20,724 nt of DNA from an uncultured Bacteroidales bacterium (GTDB taxonomy: Bacteria > Bacteroidota > Bacteroidia > Bacteroidales > F082), in assembly GCA_937902805.1 (NCBI GenBank), contig CALEMB010000140.1, positions 1-20,724 of the forward strand, given 5' to 3'. Shown here piece after piece: positions 20,705-20,724 of this stretch; positions within the stretch are counted from its first letter, which is position 1; every line of letters starts with the position of its first letter. The position numbers and the translations under genes are program-made. The notes beneath the pieces were generated by a model. It was not told the DNA's origin. It worked only from the letters and a program-made list of their open reading frames with translations, and made no database searches.

Positions 20705-20724
20705 TACAACACCCCGGAATGGAT

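Overview
The window looks like a chromosomal stretch from a gut- or rumen-type Bacteroidales bacterium (phylum Bacteroidota). The grounds are promoters with the TAnnTTTG −7 box typical of that phylum, lipoprotein signal peptides, a TraX-family membrane protein, a DUF2130 protein, an AAA-ATPase-like/PD-(D/E)XK protein of a type common in Bacteroidales, and remnants of AlbA-type ATP-binding proteins. No rRNA, tRNA, CRISPR array or intact transposase was seen.

Layout. Positions 1-2052 (minus) hold a lipoprotein prolyl oligopeptidase whose last residues lie beyond the left edge. Positions 2249-5029 (plus) hold a LolA-like secreted protein, a TraX-family protein and a DUF2130 nuclease-like protein. 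A strong bidirectional hairpin at 5032-5062 ends this block. Positions 5066-12343 (minus) hold one very large nonribosomal peptide synthetase (NRPS) with order C-A-T-C-A-T-R. Its reductase ending predicts release of a dipeptide aldehyde, which may be N-acylated (the N-terminal C domain) or may cyclise. It stands alone, with its own promoter and terminator. No phosphopantetheinyl transferase, transporter or tailoring gene lies in the window.

Positions 12416-13620 are a scar-like accessory stretch. It holds two out-of-order remnants of AlbA-type ATP-binding proteins plus several families of short intergenic repeats. Positions 13622-15202 (minus) hold an AAA-ATPase-like/PD-(D/E)XK protein. Positions 15357-18603 (plus) hold two secreted HExxH (gluzincin-like) proteins and small lipoproteins. 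The two gluzincin-like genes share a nearly identical 5' leader and signal-peptide start, and repeat cassettes sit between the genes. Positions 18691-20533 hold a type IV AbiEi/AbiEii toxin-antitoxin pair with a perfect 13-bp inverted-repeat operator. The right edge holds another repeat copy and a lipoprotein stub.

Most notable points: (1) the NRPS itself, whose two A domains keep an exact 1024-residue offset and whose A1-T1 linker carries 22 bases identical to an intergenic repeat at 18650-18671; (2) a repeat cassette of degenerate CGTGCTAA units, a GAAGGGGAC box and an AT-rich leader, placed repeatedly just before genes for secreted or lipid-anchored proteins; (3) lipoprotein signal stubs whose Cys is followed almost at once by GC-rich intergenic elements. 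Functions are inferred from motifs read by eye; no database search was possible.
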